Numbered from the stretch's first letter, positions 25,616 through 34,939 are shown. The stretch is DNA of 64,000 nucleotides from Vibrio atlanticus (GCF_024347315.1 NZ_AP025461.1:1302001-1366000); one strand, 5' to 3'. Notes: a model not told the origin generated them from the sequence alone. Made by a program: numbers and translations.

Positions 25616-27768
25616 GTGCATTTTGGAATCTATGGGCGGTAATTTTAACCTTAATCTTTTTCGTTCTTATGGTGTCTGTTGTTGTTAAATATTGGCGTAG
25701 CAATCACCAAGCCGATCACGACCACACCCTTGGCACTTTTGATGGCATTGAAGAAAAAGATGCGCCACCGCCAAAACTACTCTTTGTCAGCTATGCTATT
25801 GCCTTTCTATTGTCTGCTGGCTATTTGGTGCTCTACCCCGGGCTTGGTGAATGGGAAGGGTTAGTCGATTGGAAGCAAAGTGACGACAAACTCAGCTCAC
25901 CCAGCACAACGTTAAACGAGCAATTCTCTCAAACAACGGAAACCTCCCTCGAAGGATTGTCTGGCATACCCGAAATAGTAAACAGCGGACAAATCTTGTT
26001 CCAAACTCACTGCGCGGCTTGTCACCGCGACAACGCTCAAGGTCAGAAACACTTCCCTAACCTTATTGACCAAGAATGGCTATATGGCGGTAGTGATGAA
26101 GCGATCATTCATTCGATCGCCAAAGGGCGAAATGGCGCGATGCCGGGTTGGAGCGAGATAATGCGCCCCGATGAAGTGGCTAAGGTTTCTTACTACTTAG
26201 CTTCGCTCAATCAGCGCCATACCGATGTTCCAGAAGTAAAAGTTAAAGTCGGCAAAGAGCTGTTTGCAAAATATTGTTCATCTTGTCACGCCGATGGTTC
26301 TATCGCGAATCCGGCGATCGGCGTCCCTGATCTTTCCGACGATATTTGGCTGCATGGCGGCAGTATTGAAGAGATTCAGCACACTATCAACAAAGGCTTG
26401 AACAACCTGATGCCTGCGTTTGATAAACAGCTTACGGAAAACGAGATACTCGCACTGGGTGCTTACATTCGACATGCGGGCTCAGAGCAGCAGCAAAGAC
26501 TCGCGAACCTAGTGGCTCAGTCTGTTGAACGGGGTGAATACCTCGCTTATGCCGGTGACTGTGTCGCGTGTCATAGTGCCGAAGGTGGCGAACCTTTTGC
26601 TGGCGGACTGCCTTTTGTGACACCTTTTGGCACCGTCTATTCAACCAATATTACGCCCCACACAACAGAAGGTATTGGTACTTATGACTTTGATGATTTC
26701 CGAGCCGCGTTAGTTGCAGGTCAAGGTAAGAATGGTTACCTGTACCCTGCAATGCCTTACACCTCTTATCAATACCTCACCGACCAAGACATGGTCGATT
26801 TGTGGGAATACATGCAGTCAATCACCGCGGTGCCTCGCCGCAATGACAACAACAGCATGATGTTCCCATCGAATATACGTCTAGGTCTGCTCGGGTGGAA
26901 CATTGTGTTCATGGATACCGACCCGATTGACTATCAAGTGCCCGAAGAGCTTAAGACGGAAGTCGAAAACGTTGAGAAATGGCAGCAAGGGAAATATTGG
27001 GTGGCTGGCCTTGGACACTGCTCTGAGTGCCATACCCCGCGAAACATTGCTCAAGCTCTGATACCCGAACGTATTTTCCAAGGTAACTTGATTGACGGTT
27101 GGAATGCGCCCGATATCACGGCAAACGAGCTGTATGTCGATGGTTGGGATGAAGCGACACTGACCGATTTCTTACACACGGGTCACTCAGACAAAGGGAC
27201 TGCTTTTGCGGGCATGGCAGACGTAGTGAAAAACAGTCTAAGCCTGATGACGCGTGAAGATATCGAGTCGATGTCCTATTACCTACTCAGTGGTGACATC
27301 AACAACACCATCAGCAGTGACGCCGTTCCGTTGCAACCTAAAGGGTTTGATGAAGACTCTTACGCGACTGACATTTACACCACTTATCGCCAGACATGTG
27401 GAGCCTGTCATGGTGACGATGGTAAGGGACGTGACCCTATCGCCCCTACTCTGTTGAATAACGGCATTATCATGCACAGTGACCCATTCAACACCATTGC
27501 GGTAACGGTGAGAGGCTTGCAACCCACCTATCTCGACAAAGACAGAAACTTCATGCCAATGGCAAGCTTTGAAGATGTGCTGTCGGATCAAAGATTGGCT
27601 GAGTTGATCACCTTCGTGCGATTGCACCTTGGAGATAGAGAGGAACCAGTAACGGCAGAGCACGTTCGAGAGGTAAGAGAAACTCTTGAAGCTGCAGGTT
27701 ATGCGGGCGGCTTGCACACCACGCCAGACATGTACGATCGCAGAGACAACACGATCAATATTCGATAG
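25612..27768 (+). CDS. ccoP: CcoP fused to a triheme cytochrome c module (five haems)
   Basis: A 718-residue protein, more than twice the usual CcoP length. The N-terminal ~310 residues are CcoP: TM helices ~5-27 and ~56-76 flanking TFDGIEEKDAPPP, then two haem domains with CAACH (134-138) and CSSCH (222-226). The remaining ~400 residues contain three more motifs, CVACH (317-321), CSECH (470-474) and CGACH (596-600). Their layout is that of the triheme subunit of alcohol/gluconate dehydrogenases (GEYLAYAGDCVACH opening, then FGTVYSTNITP). The fusion would let electrons from a periplasmic dehydrogenase or donor pass straight to the oxidase. It overlaps ccoO by four bases and no frameshift or stop lies between the two halves. 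Confidence 0.9.
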   Translation: MSAFWNLWAVILTLIFFVLMVSVVVKYWRSNHQADHDHTLGTFDGIEEKDAPPPKLLFVSYAIAFLLSAGYLVLYPGLGEWEGLVDWKQSDDKLSSPSTTLNEQFSQTTETSLEGLSGIPEIVNSGQILFQTHCAACHRDNAQGQKHFPNLIDQEWLYGGSDEAIIHSIAKGRNGAMPGWSEIMRPDEVAKVSYYLASLNQRHTDVPEVKVKVGKELFAKYCSSCHADGSIANPAIGVPDLSDDIWLHGGSIEEIQHTINKGLNNLMPAFDKQLTENEILALGAYIRHAGSEQQQRLANLVAQSVERGEYLAYAGDCVACHSAEGGEPFAGGLPFVTPFGTVYSTNITPHTTEGIGTYDFDDFRAALVAGQGKNGYLYPAMPYTSYQYLTDQDMVDLWEYMQSITAVPRRNDNNSMMFPSNIRLGLLGWNIVFMDTDPIDYQVPEELKTEVENVEKWQQGKYWVAGLGHCSECHTPRNIAQALIPERIFQGNLIDGWNAPDITANELYVDGWDEATLTDFLHTGHSDKGTAFAGMADVVKNSLSLMTREDIESMSYYLLSGDINNTISSDAVPLQPKGFDEDSYATDIYTTYRQTCGACHGDDGKGRDPIAPTLLNNGIIMHSDPFNTIAVTVRGLQPTYLDKDRNFMPMASFEDVLSDQRLAELITFVRLHLGDREEPVTAEHVREVRETLEAAGYAGGLHTTPDMYDRRDNTINIR

Positions 27769-27840
27769 GCGCTCTAGCTGTGCGTGGCCGATTGGCTCAA
27801 CAAGCAGCGAATAGCCCATACTTTTATCGCTGTCTCACAA

Positions 27841-27870
27841 AGAAAAGGAGACCAATGTGTCTCCTTTTCT
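27841..27870 (+). terminator. hairpin terminator after the cbb3 operon
   Basis: 12-bp stem AGAAAAGGAGAC/GTCTCCTTTTCT with loop CAATGT, 72 bases after the ccoP stop. The T tract is inside the 3' arm, so termination strength is uncertain. Confidence 0.7.
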
Positions 27871-28034
27871 ATTGTTCAAAGCCTAACTTTCGACAATTTG
27901 CCCTACAACACAATTATAACTAACTGATTACACAATTAAGCAGAGCTGCACACAATGCGATCAATCTCGCAGAACAAATACAGTACCAGGTGCATAATAC
28001 GCAAAATTTTATAAAGGTGCAGCAGAGGACAGAT

Positions 28035-28262
28035 ATGGATACAACTACACTCATCTACGATACATTGGAAGGTCTGTCGAGCGCAAAGCCACAGCAACAC
28101 GCTCAAATCCGCCAAAATCTATATAACCAATTAGATTTATCATTTGAGAAGCAGTTGGCTTTGTATTCATCAGTTCTTGGTCCAGCAAGTGCTGGTAGAT
28201 TGACCGATTTGGATAGCGCAGTGATGTCTGCACGCAAGATTGTTGGCTTAGAAAACAGCTAA
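28035..28262 (+). CDS. small hypothetical protein, 75 residues
   Basis: An unrecognised small soluble protein, predicted largely helical, with a Gln-rich centre (KPQQHAQIRQNLYNQ) and no signal or membrane segment. ATG at 28035 is preferred over a frame-extension start at 27990 because AGAGGA precedes it and the upstream residues look non-coding. It has its own terminator at 28288-28315, which supports it being a real expressed gene. Function unknown. Confidence 0.7.
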   Translation: MDTTTLIYDTLEGLSSAKPQQHAQIRQNLYNQLDLSFEKQLALYSSVLGPASAGRLTDLDSAVMSARKIVGLENS

Positions 28263-28287
28263 GTAATCTTCAACCGCTCTCAACTTT

Positions 28288-28315
28288 AACGCTGCCACTG
28301 TGCAGCGTTTTTTAT
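28288..28315 (+). terminator. Rho-independent terminator after small gene
   Basis: 8-bp stem AACGCTGC/GCAGCGTT with loop CACTGT, followed by TTTTTT. The stem sequence is shared with the hairpin at 28809-28834. Confidence 0.9.
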
Positions 28316-28525
28316 GGATGCCATTTACGATAAGTACAAGTGGTTAAGATAGATTCAGTCGATTACGATAAATGCAGTTCGCTACGATAAGTTCAATAAG
28401 GTCTGTTTTTCAAGTTACACGCACTTTCATTTTGTTGATCTTATGTTTCATTTTTAACAGATGTGCAACCTTGGCAATAGCGTTAATGTTAGTAGCACGT
28501 TAACCACGCATCAGATGGAAGAATC

Positions 28526-28708
28526 ATGAGAGTACTTATTGAATACACACAAACAGGCAAATACCGTGATCAGGCGTGGGAAGCACTAACAATTCGTTCG
28601 AAAGGCGAAGTTCAAGCTGTGACTCCCTCTTATGCGGCTCAACTTATCGAACAGAACCGCGCCAGCTTATCGACTACTGAAAATCAAGATATCGTCATCC
28701 AACCATAA
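28526..28708 (+). CDS. small hypothetical protein, 60 residues
   Basis: An unrecognised small protein beginning MRVLIEYTQTGKY. No signal peptide or membrane segment. A TGGAAG ribosome site lies upstream and hairpins follow. The first half looks like a small beta-alpha unit and the last ten residues are polar. Function unknown; confidence rests on the ribosome site and regular amino-acid composition. Confidence 0.6.
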   Translation: MRVLIEYTQTGKYRDQAWEALTIRSKGEVQAVTPSYAAQLIEQNRASLSTTENQDIVIQP

Positions 28709-28743
28709 TGAGTTTAGGAACTATCCCTCCCGGTTCTTAAACT

Positions 28744-28792
28744 CTCTGTTTTACTCGCTTTAGTAATCAATACGATACTGAGTAAAACAGAG
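28744..28792. repeat. 13-bp inverted repeat with 23-base spacer
   Basis: CTCTGTTTTACTC (28744-28756) pairs with GAGTAAAACAGAG (28780-28792). It lies just after the 60-residue gene and before a terminator. It could be a large RNA hairpin in the 3' region. Confidence 0.7.
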
Positions 28793-28803
28793 TTTGATGA
28801 CAT

Positions 28804-28834
28804 AAAAAAAAACGCTGCACGGATGCAGCGTTTT
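28804..28834. terminator. bidirectional Rho-independent terminator
   Basis: 11-bp stem AAAACGCTGCA/TGCAGCGTTTT with loop CGGA at 28809-28834, with A-run before and T-run after. It sits between convergent genes (plus stop 28708, minus stop 28876) and can end both. Confidence 0.92.
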
Positions 28835-28875
28835 CTTGTTTCTAGCGAATCTTATTTCTAACGTAGACAGTTTGA

Positions 28876-30168
28876 CTATTTTGGCAGGTTCTCTAACGCT
28901 TCGACCATCGTCATTAATTTATCTACAATTCGTTCACCATCGACTCTCAAGCCATTGTGTTCATACTCGTTAGTGATCCACGCTTTTGAGTTTGGAATGT
29001 TCGCTAGCGTTTCACGGCTGTAATCCAGTTCTACGTACATATCGTCCGCGTAAACTGCGCATGCCATTGGAACCGTATTCTTACTCAGCTGCTCTGCGTT
29101 GTACAAAGTGCCCCAGTCCGACTTCTCGGCCAACATGTTTGCCGCTTCACGCAGTGGCTGCAGCGTTTCTAGTTGGTCGAACATCCATGGGTACACCATT
29201 TCTCCGGTAAACCAAAACTCACTGCCCGATTGGTAGTTAAAGTGCGGATATTGCTCCCGTATTCGGTGTGCAGACCATTGCGAAGCTGTACCCTGGCAGT
29301 AAATCGATTCATGCAAAATCGCATAGATAGGATTAGTTAGGTAGCCCTGCTCTTGCTGCATTTGATTTAGGAAGCTGTAGCTCAACTGCCTGTTACCGTT
29401 CACTTCAACAAATGCACTCTCTAGTGTGAAGTACATAGGAAGGTTTGCTTCACCGCCACCAAGGTTAATACCAATCAACTGGAACTGCTCAACCGTAAAC
29501 ACCTGACCGTTTGGCAATCTGACATCGTTGTTAAGCAGGTAATCAGAGATCTCACGACACATAGCTTGCGCTTGTGGGAATTGAGCAAAGAACGCTTTGT
29601 TCTTGTCTTCGACACGCTTATAAGTCGCACGATAAACGTCGTCAGCTTCGCGCTCGATAGACGGAATTCCGCCCGTGACATAACAGCGCTGTAAGCTTTG
29701 TGGAAACAGTGATAAATAGCTCAACGTACAGAATCCACCAAAGCTTTGACCTATCGTTGACCATTGTTTAACACCGAATTGCTCGCGAATCGCTTCCGCA
29801 TCACGAACGATGTTGTCCGCTCTGAAATGCGTTAAATAGTCGACTTGTTGCTCTGGCGATAAGTGTGCCAACGTTTCATGACTGATAACAGTGCTGTTGC
29901 CTGTACCACGTTGGTCAAGAAGCAAAACACGATAGTTTTGTAATGCACGTTTTAGCCAACCAGATTGACCGCTCACTCGTGGAGATGGAAAGCCCGGACC
30001 ACCTTGAAAGTAAATGAGCCACGGCAGCTCTTGCGCGTCTTTTGCAAGATCAACCAACTCACGTGCGAAAACTTGGATCTGTTGTCCATCTTTAGCTTGG
30101 TAATCAAGTGGCAACTCAAAAGAGTGCTGACGATACAGGGTGGTTCCATCAATAAAATTAGTTTGCAC
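28876..30168 (-). CDS. S33-family alpha/beta hydrolase (proline iminopeptidase-like)
   Basis: A 430-residue cytosolic alpha/beta hydrolase. The oxyanion/HGGPG-type region is at QGGPGFPSP, the conserved LLDQRGTGNS follows, and the nucleophile elbow is GQSFGG (serine). A late histidine in YEHNGLRVDGERI fits the triad. The length and the LDQRGTGNS motif match S33 prolyl aminopeptidase relatives, which cleave N-terminal proline. The start is a GTG at 30168 supported by AAAGGAA. Monocistronic. Confidence 0.9.
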   Translation of the reverse strand: MQTNFIDGTTLYRQHSFELPLDYQAKDGQQIQVFARELVDLAKDAQELPWLIYFQGGPGFPSPRVSGQSGWLKRALQNYRVLLLDQRGTGNSTVISHETLAHLSPEQQVDYLTHFRADNIVRDAEAIREQFGVKQWSTIGQSFGGFCTLSYLSLFPQSLQRCYVTGGIPSIEREADDVYRATYKRVEDKNKAFFAQFPQAQAMCREISDYLLNNDVRLPNGQVFTVEQFQLIGINLGGGEANLPMYFTLESAFVEVNGNRQLSYSFLNQMQQEQGYLTNPIYAILHESIYCQGTASQWSAHRIREQYPHFNYQSGSEFWFTGEMVYPWMFDQLETLQPLREAANMLAEKSDWGTLYNAEQLSKNTVPMACAVYADDMYVELDYSRETLANIPNSKAWITNEYEHNGLRVDGERIVDKLMTMVEALENLPK

Positions 30169-30418
30169 GCTTCATTCCTTTTGTCTGTTTCTAAAGTCGT
30201 CGGTACGAATAAAACAGCGCCCGTTGGCACCTACAGTGAGCAAGATACGCATACTAGCTTGTAAATGAAACCGTTTGTTTTACATGAATGTGAAGGTGCT
30301 TCGTTTAATTGTTCAATTACCTCTCAACGGGTAACAACGTGTGTCAAAACAGTCAATTTAGAATAGGTAAATCCAGCGAGAGATCAAAAGAGTGAAGCAA
30401 AAAAAGAGGGACAAATAA

Positions 30419-30455
30419 AAAGAGCTTAACGAGGTGAGGATACGTTAAGCTCTTT
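30419..30455 (-). terminator. Rho-independent terminator closing the catabolic island
   Basis: 13-bp stem AAAGAGCTTAACG/CGTTAAGCTCTTT with an 11-base loop. On the minus strand it is followed by a T-rich tail. It lies 77 bases beyond the DUF3726 gene stop. Confidence 0.85.
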
Positions 30456-30531
30456 GGTTTTACTTGTGTTGATAAACTAACTGGCTTCTTCGCCGATAAT
30501 CTATCGATTCTGTTAGTTCGAATAGACCTAG

Positions 30532-31272
30532 CTACTGCGAAGCAGTCAGTTCACCGGCACCTTGAGTCGAGCGTTCGCTGCTCTGAACTAGGATTGCTGT
30601 CGCGGTCTCTTTCAGTGACGCCCACTCACCATCATCAACTTCAATTCCATCGTTCCACGCTTTCTCTTGAGTTTTAAAAAGCGCTTCCGATTCAATGTGT
30701 GTTTGGTAGCCATCTGACAAACGTTCGATATCGAAATCCTGGACGGAAAGTTCGATGGTCATGTTGTGGATATGTTCGTCCGATGCCAGTGGCAAATCTG
30801 ATAAAAACAGTTCTGGTGCAACGCAACCACGGTTAAGCACATACAAGGTGCTCTTAGGGTTGGAGCCATTGTCCCAACGAGCAGTACACGCGATACCTTT
30901 CGCGGCCAATTTAACGAGTTCGCTATACGCTAACCAACGGTTATGACAGTTGTTTAACTCTATTTTTAGCGTCTTTTTGCCAACCATTTTTTCAATGGCG
31001 TAATCCATGACTACTGGCAGGTGACACGCCAAACTCGCCTTGTGTAGATCCACTTCGACTGTATTGTCACTGCTCACTTGAATATCTACAGGGCAGTCGT
31101 CTTCTAAGCCAATGAAGTTGCTTGCATTGTTAAAGTGACGAACACCATCCAAACCAACCATCTGTAAATCTGCCACCATGTTTGCAATCACATCGGCTTC
31201 ACCACATGTACGACGCATACCCAAAAAGGCTTTATTGACGGCCGCTACCAGTTCATTGTGAGAAACGATCAT
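30532..31272 (-). CDS. DUF3726 family protein
   Basis: A 246-residue cytosolic protein that I place in the uncharacterised DUF3726 family. N-terminal SHNELVAAVNKAFLGM and a central NNCHNRWLAYSELV stretch are notable; several Cys/His residues (C23, C61, C83, H84, and CHN in the centre) might bind metal, which is speculative. It overlaps the preceding 630-residue gene by an ATGA, so the two are translated together and probably act together. It is the last gene of a minus-strand island with a BCCT transporter, dipeptidase-like protein, aldehyde dehydrogenase and RidA. No enzymatic activity can be assigned. Confidence 0.72.
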   Translation of the reverse strand: MIVSHNELVAAVNKAFLGMRRTCGEADVIANMVADLQMVGLDGVRHFNNASNFIGLEDDCPVDIQVSSDNTVEVDLHKASLACHLPVVMDYAIEKMVGKKTLKIELNNCHNRWLAYSELVKLAAKGIACTARWDNGSNPKSTLYVLNRGCVAPELFLSDLPLASDEHIHNMTIELSVQDFDIERLSDGYQTHIESEALFKTQEKAWNDGIEVDDGEWASLKETATAILVQSSERSTQGAGELTASQ

Positions 31273-33161
31273 AACGCTTTACCTCCATGTTGGCTTTTCA
31301 AGGTCGTATCGTGAATAGAAACATTTTGCGAATCAGACAGTTCAGATTCACTTGGTAATAGTGGGAACAACCATTCATCTTGATGAATTTCATCAAGCAG
31401 TGGCGCACCTTGGAAAAACGTCACTCGAACCCAACGGTCTGAGCGAGGATCAAACTTAGTCGCACCAAATACCGCTAACTTGCAACGTAGTAAGTGCATT
31501 GGTAGTGACGATTGGTGCAGCACATTCATTTGAATATCACCCATCGCTTTATTACCTAGTGTCCACACTCGACGTGCAATAGCACGATACTGTGGCTGTT
31601 TTACAAGGAACTCAGCCAAAGACAGCTCTGGTGCGAATTGTAATAACGAATGATACAAACGGTAAGCTTGACGGCCGATATCTAACGGCAGTTCACGCTC
31701 TTCACCCAGCTCTTCACCTCGGACACCGAGCCTTGGCTCTTCTTTGTCTTGAGAGCGATACCAAAACCAGTAATTGTTCTCTTCTTTCGTAAAGTCAGTC
31801 GTTATCGCCCAACGGTACTTTTCTTCTAACACAACCAAAAGATCTTGGATTTTCTTACCACTCGGAAGTGACAGCGTTTCGCTACAATTCATCTGCTCTT
31901 GATGGGCGTCCACTAATTCTGGGTACAACTCCATTAAGCATGAGATAAGGATTTCTTGGGCTTCCATACTCATGTGCTTAGATTGTTCGACTAACTGCGC
32001 CCATGTATCACACAAGCTGACAGACGCTTCTAGTGATTGTTGTGCGTATTTCAACTCATCAACAGCAGCTTTATTCAAGTCTTGCTGGTGCTCATTGATG
32101 GTCACGACTTGCTCTAAATGGCGAATACCTTTATTCATTAAAGCCCGCAATGGTTCAATCAATGACGTATCTGTCGCATTGGCTAATACTTCAGCCAATG
32201 CTTGTTCACGAGTTGTCATCCATTGATCGACAATGCTTGGGTGGTTAATAAGGTATGGCGCCATGCCTAACCCTGTCGCATTACCGACACCAAGATAGCG
32301 TTGCAATCCACGGTGTAACGTAATCGCTTGTTCACCACCTTGTTGCTCGGCTAGGTAATGAACCCAATCAAGGCTGAATTCACGCAGCATATAAACCGCA
32401 CACATTTGAGCGCTAAATGACTGATTAAAATCTGCGTTTTTCTCTAAAACTTTAAAGTCAGCAATGCCAAATTTGCCATTGCCATAGACTGCTGTCGTTC
32501 GCAGAATATAGCCCACTTCAGCCAGTTCTTTGGCCGTTGGTTGAACGCCTTTAGCCAAGTGACTAACGATATGTTCAAACACACGTACACTTTTATTTGC
32601 ACGCGCCAAAACAAGCACATTATTTGGGTTACGGCCTGCTTCTTGAAGCGGTACATTCGCACGAAGTTTCTCAAGTAGAGTGACATCCACATCACCAAGA
32701 ACAAGCGCAAACGTTACATCCCACTTTTCAGCAATTACACGGTCATTTCGTTCGTCATCTGCAATTTCATCGCAAAAAACAACCAAATGATAAACATGGT
32801 TTGGCGTCGCTAGCTTATAGATAACATGACCAAAACCTTGAGCATCTAATTGCCACTCATGTTTCGTCACTTGCCATTGCTGTTGCGCCATTTTACGAAT
32901 CAGAGTTCTAACGAAGCTGATACGTGTTTGGTGCATTGCACCTAGCCTTTCCGGTGCCATGACGACAGTTGCGTCACGTAGTGCTGATTCAGTGTAGGTA
33001 GAACGATGTGCATCCATTTTGCTCACCACCTTATAGTTATAGGATTTTGCTAGCCATTCAGAACCGATCGTTGCCGTCATTTGAAGCACTATTGCGACAG
33101 TATGTTGGTTAGCTTTCACGTTTTTAATCGTTATTGGTGTTATCGAGGCAAGCGAACTCAC
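31269..33161 (-). CDS. unrecognised ~600-residue protein of the catabolic island
   Basis: I do not recognise a family. It is a soluble protein of 603 to 630 residues, without signal peptide or membrane segments, helix-rich in the second half. HVVYLLV-like strands early on (YHLVVFCDEIADDE) and a conserved-looking ARRVWTLGNKAMGDIQMN near the end stand out. It is coupled by a four-base overlap to the DUF3726 gene and sits 170 bases after the BCCT transporter. The GTG at 33161 has poor spacing to an AAGGGG; an ATG at 33080 is an alternative but also lacks a ribosome site. An enzyme subunit or a substrate-activating partner is possible but unsupported. Confidence 0.7.
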   Translation of the reverse strand: MSSLASITPITIKNVKANQHTVAIVLQMTATIGSEWLAKSYNYKVVSKMDAHRSTYTESALRDATVVMAPERLGAMHQTRISFVRTLIRKMAQQQWQVTKHEWQLDAQGFGHVIYKLATPNHVYHLVVFCDEIADDERNDRVIAEKWDVTFALVLGDVDVTLLEKLRANVPLQEAGRNPNNVLVLARANKSVRVFEHIVSHLAKGVQPTAKELAEVGYILRTTAVYGNGKFGIADFKVLEKNADFNQSFSAQMCAVYMLREFSLDWVHYLAEQQGGEQAITLHRGLQRYLGVGNATGLGMAPYLINHPSIVDQWMTTREQALAEVLANATDTSLIEPLRALMNKGIRHLEQVVTINEHQQDLNKAAVDELKYAQQSLEASVSLCDTWAQLVEQSKHMSMEAQEILISCLMELYPELVDAHQEQMNCSETLSLPSGKKIQDLLVVLEEKYRWAITTDFTKEENNYWFWYRSQDKEEPRLGVRGEELGEERELPLDIGRQAYRLYHSLLQFAPELSLAEFLVKQPQYRAIARRVWTLGNKAMGDIQMNVLHQSSLPMHLLRCKLAVFGATKFDPRSDRWVRVTFFQGAPLLDEIHQDEWLFPLLPSESELSDSQNVSIHDTTLKSQHGGKAL

Positions 33162-33258
33162 CCCTTATTATTTGTCCTGACTAGGTCTCTTCACCTAAAT
33201 AGTTGCCGTCCGGTGTATCTTCACCAGTACGGGTTTCTCTTCCTTTCGGAATTTTTGC

Positions 33259-33282
33259 ATCAGCCTTCTTTCAAAGGCTGAT
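33259..33282. repeat. intercistronic hairpin between BCCT gene and 630-residue gene
   Basis: 9-bp stem ATCAGCCTT/AAGGCTGAT with loop CTTTCA in the 170-base gap. It lacks a T tract on the minus strand, so it may be an mRNA-stability or attenuation hairpin rather than a full terminator. Confidence 0.6.
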
Positions 33283-33331
33283 TTGTTTCTCTTTCATTTT
33301 TAGAGAGCGTTTTCTCTACAGGCTCTTTTCT

Positions 33332-34939
33332 TTAAAGACCCTGCTCTTTCGCCATCTTGACTGCTATTTGAGGCGCGTTCCAAAGTGATGGCAGTAAGAT
33401 TATGGAAACCGGTACTGCAGTGATAACAATGAACGATTGCAGTGCAGAGATTCCGCCTGACCCTAGGGAAATCAGAATTAACGCTGTTACCCCCATCATC
33501 ACACCCCAGAACGTACGAATAATTGCATTAGGCTCTGTCTCACCACTGACTACCACACTGATGGTGTAAGTCATTGAGTCACCCGTCGTTACGATGAAGA
33601 TCGTGGTTAAGATCAAGAACAAAATAGAGATAAGCATTGGCATAGGTAGCTGCTGAGTTACCGCTAGTAGTGCGCCTGGTAAGTTAAAGCCTTCAAATGC
33701 CTTACTTACGCTGCCTGGATCGGCAATTTCGAACGCAAGACCAGAGCCGCCAACAATCGTGAACCAGAAGCAAGTCACAAACGGTGCCACCAAGCTGATT
33801 GTTGTCACCAACTGACGGATACTACGACCACGTGAGATACGAGCGATGAAGATTGCCATCATTGGGCCGTAACCTAAGAACCAACCCCAGAAGAATACTG
33901 TCCACCAGCTCAACCAACCTTCGTCGCCACGGTATGTTGCCATTGGGATGAAGTTATCTATCATGCTGCCTACACCTTGGATGTAGCCATTGAAGATAAA
34001 GTTCGTTGGACCAAAGATTAGGATGTAAATCATCAATGCCATTGCTAAAATTACGTTGTAACGGCTTAGCATTTGCATTCCGCGGTTAAGACCGCTTAAT
34101 GCCGACAATGTGTAAAGCACGATAGCGAACAAGATGATGATTAGCTGTGTTGTGAAGCCATCAGGAATACCAAACAGTTCATTCAGAGCGTAGCTCACTT
34201 GCAAGCCCAAGAAGCCGATCGGACCGATAGTGCCCGCCGCTACAGCGACAATACAACATGCATCAATCAGTGCGCCGGTATGGCCTTTCAGTGCTCTTTC
34301 GCCCAAAACTGGGTAAAGCAAAATACGAGGTTTAAGAGGCAAGCCTTTGTCGTAGTGAAGGTGCATAACCACGATAGACGTTAAGCTGCCCACAATTGCC
34401 CATGCTAGGAAACCCCAGTGCATGAATGATTGTGATAACGCATTCACCGCACCTTGTTGGGCGTTTTCTTGTGCGCCATACAACGGTGGTGGGTTAACGT
34501 AGTGTGCGATAGGCTCTGCTGCTGCCCAAAATACACCGCCGCCCGCCAATAGCGTACAGAAGATGATAGCCATCCAACGGAAGCCATCCATTTCAGGTTT
34601 CGCGATGCCGCCTAGGATAACCTTGCCTGTTCGCCCTGCCGCTAGGCCAAGACCAATAAGAAAAGTCAGAAGAAGAAGCATTTGCCAATAAGGGCCGAAC
34701 ACTTTTACAGACCACGCAAAGCCCGTGTTTACTAGGGTAGAAAGTAGCTCCCCATCAAACAAAGCAAGTGCTACGAACAGAGCGATAAAACCGCCGCTGT
34801 ACCAAAGTGCTGGGTTGGTTAGTCCTAATTTGTCTGAAGTCGATTCAGACTGGTTTGTGTTACTTGTTTTGTTGCTTGCTGTGTGTGCTTGACCCGCATT
34901 TACGTTTGAAGATTTCACGCTATTGGTTAAATCAGACAT
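33332..34939 (-). CDS. BCCT family transporter
   Basis: A 535-residue inner-membrane transporter of the betaine/carnitine/choline family with about 12 hydrophobic segments. Visible family features are WAAAEPIAHY in TM4 and GYGPMMAIFIARISRGRS in the TM8 region. The N-terminal ~45 residues are Ser/Asn/Thr-rich and cytoplasmic. It imports a quaternary ammonium or sulfonium compound with a cation or proton. Its place inside a catabolic island, not beside osmotic-stress genes, suggests uptake of a carbon/nitrogen source. Substrate unknown. Confidence 0.92.
   Translation of the reverse strand: MSDLTNSVKSSNVNAGQAHTASNKTSNTNQSESTSDKLGLTNPALWYSGGFIALFVALALFDGELLSTLVNTGFAWSVKVFGPYWQMLLLLTFLIGLGLAAGRTGKVILGGIAKPEMDGFRWMAIIFCTLLAGGGVFWAAAEPIAHYVNPPPLYGAQENAQQGAVNALSQSFMHWGFLAWAIVGSLTSIVVMHLHYDKGLPLKPRILLYPVLGERALKGHTGALIDACCIVAVAAGTIGPIGFLGLQVSYALNELFGIPDGFTTQLIIILFAIVLYTLSALSGLNRGMQMLSRYNVILAMALMIYILIFGPTNFIFNGYIQGVGSMIDNFIPMATYRGDEGWLSWWTVFFWGWFLGYGPMMAIFIARISRGRSIRQLVTTISLVAPFVTCFWFTIVGGSGLAFEIADPGSVSKAFEGFNLPGALLAVTQQLPMPMLISILFLILTTIFIVTTGDSMTYTISVVVSGETEPNAIIRTFWGVMMGVTALILISLGSGGISALQSFIVITAVPVSIILLPSLWNAPQIAVKMAKEQGL

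Noticed and set aside
27283..27819. 178-codon open frame on the minus strand opposite ccoP
   Set aside because: It lies entirely antisense to the fused ccoP gene and shows no family-like composition or ribosome site; treated as a shadow frame.
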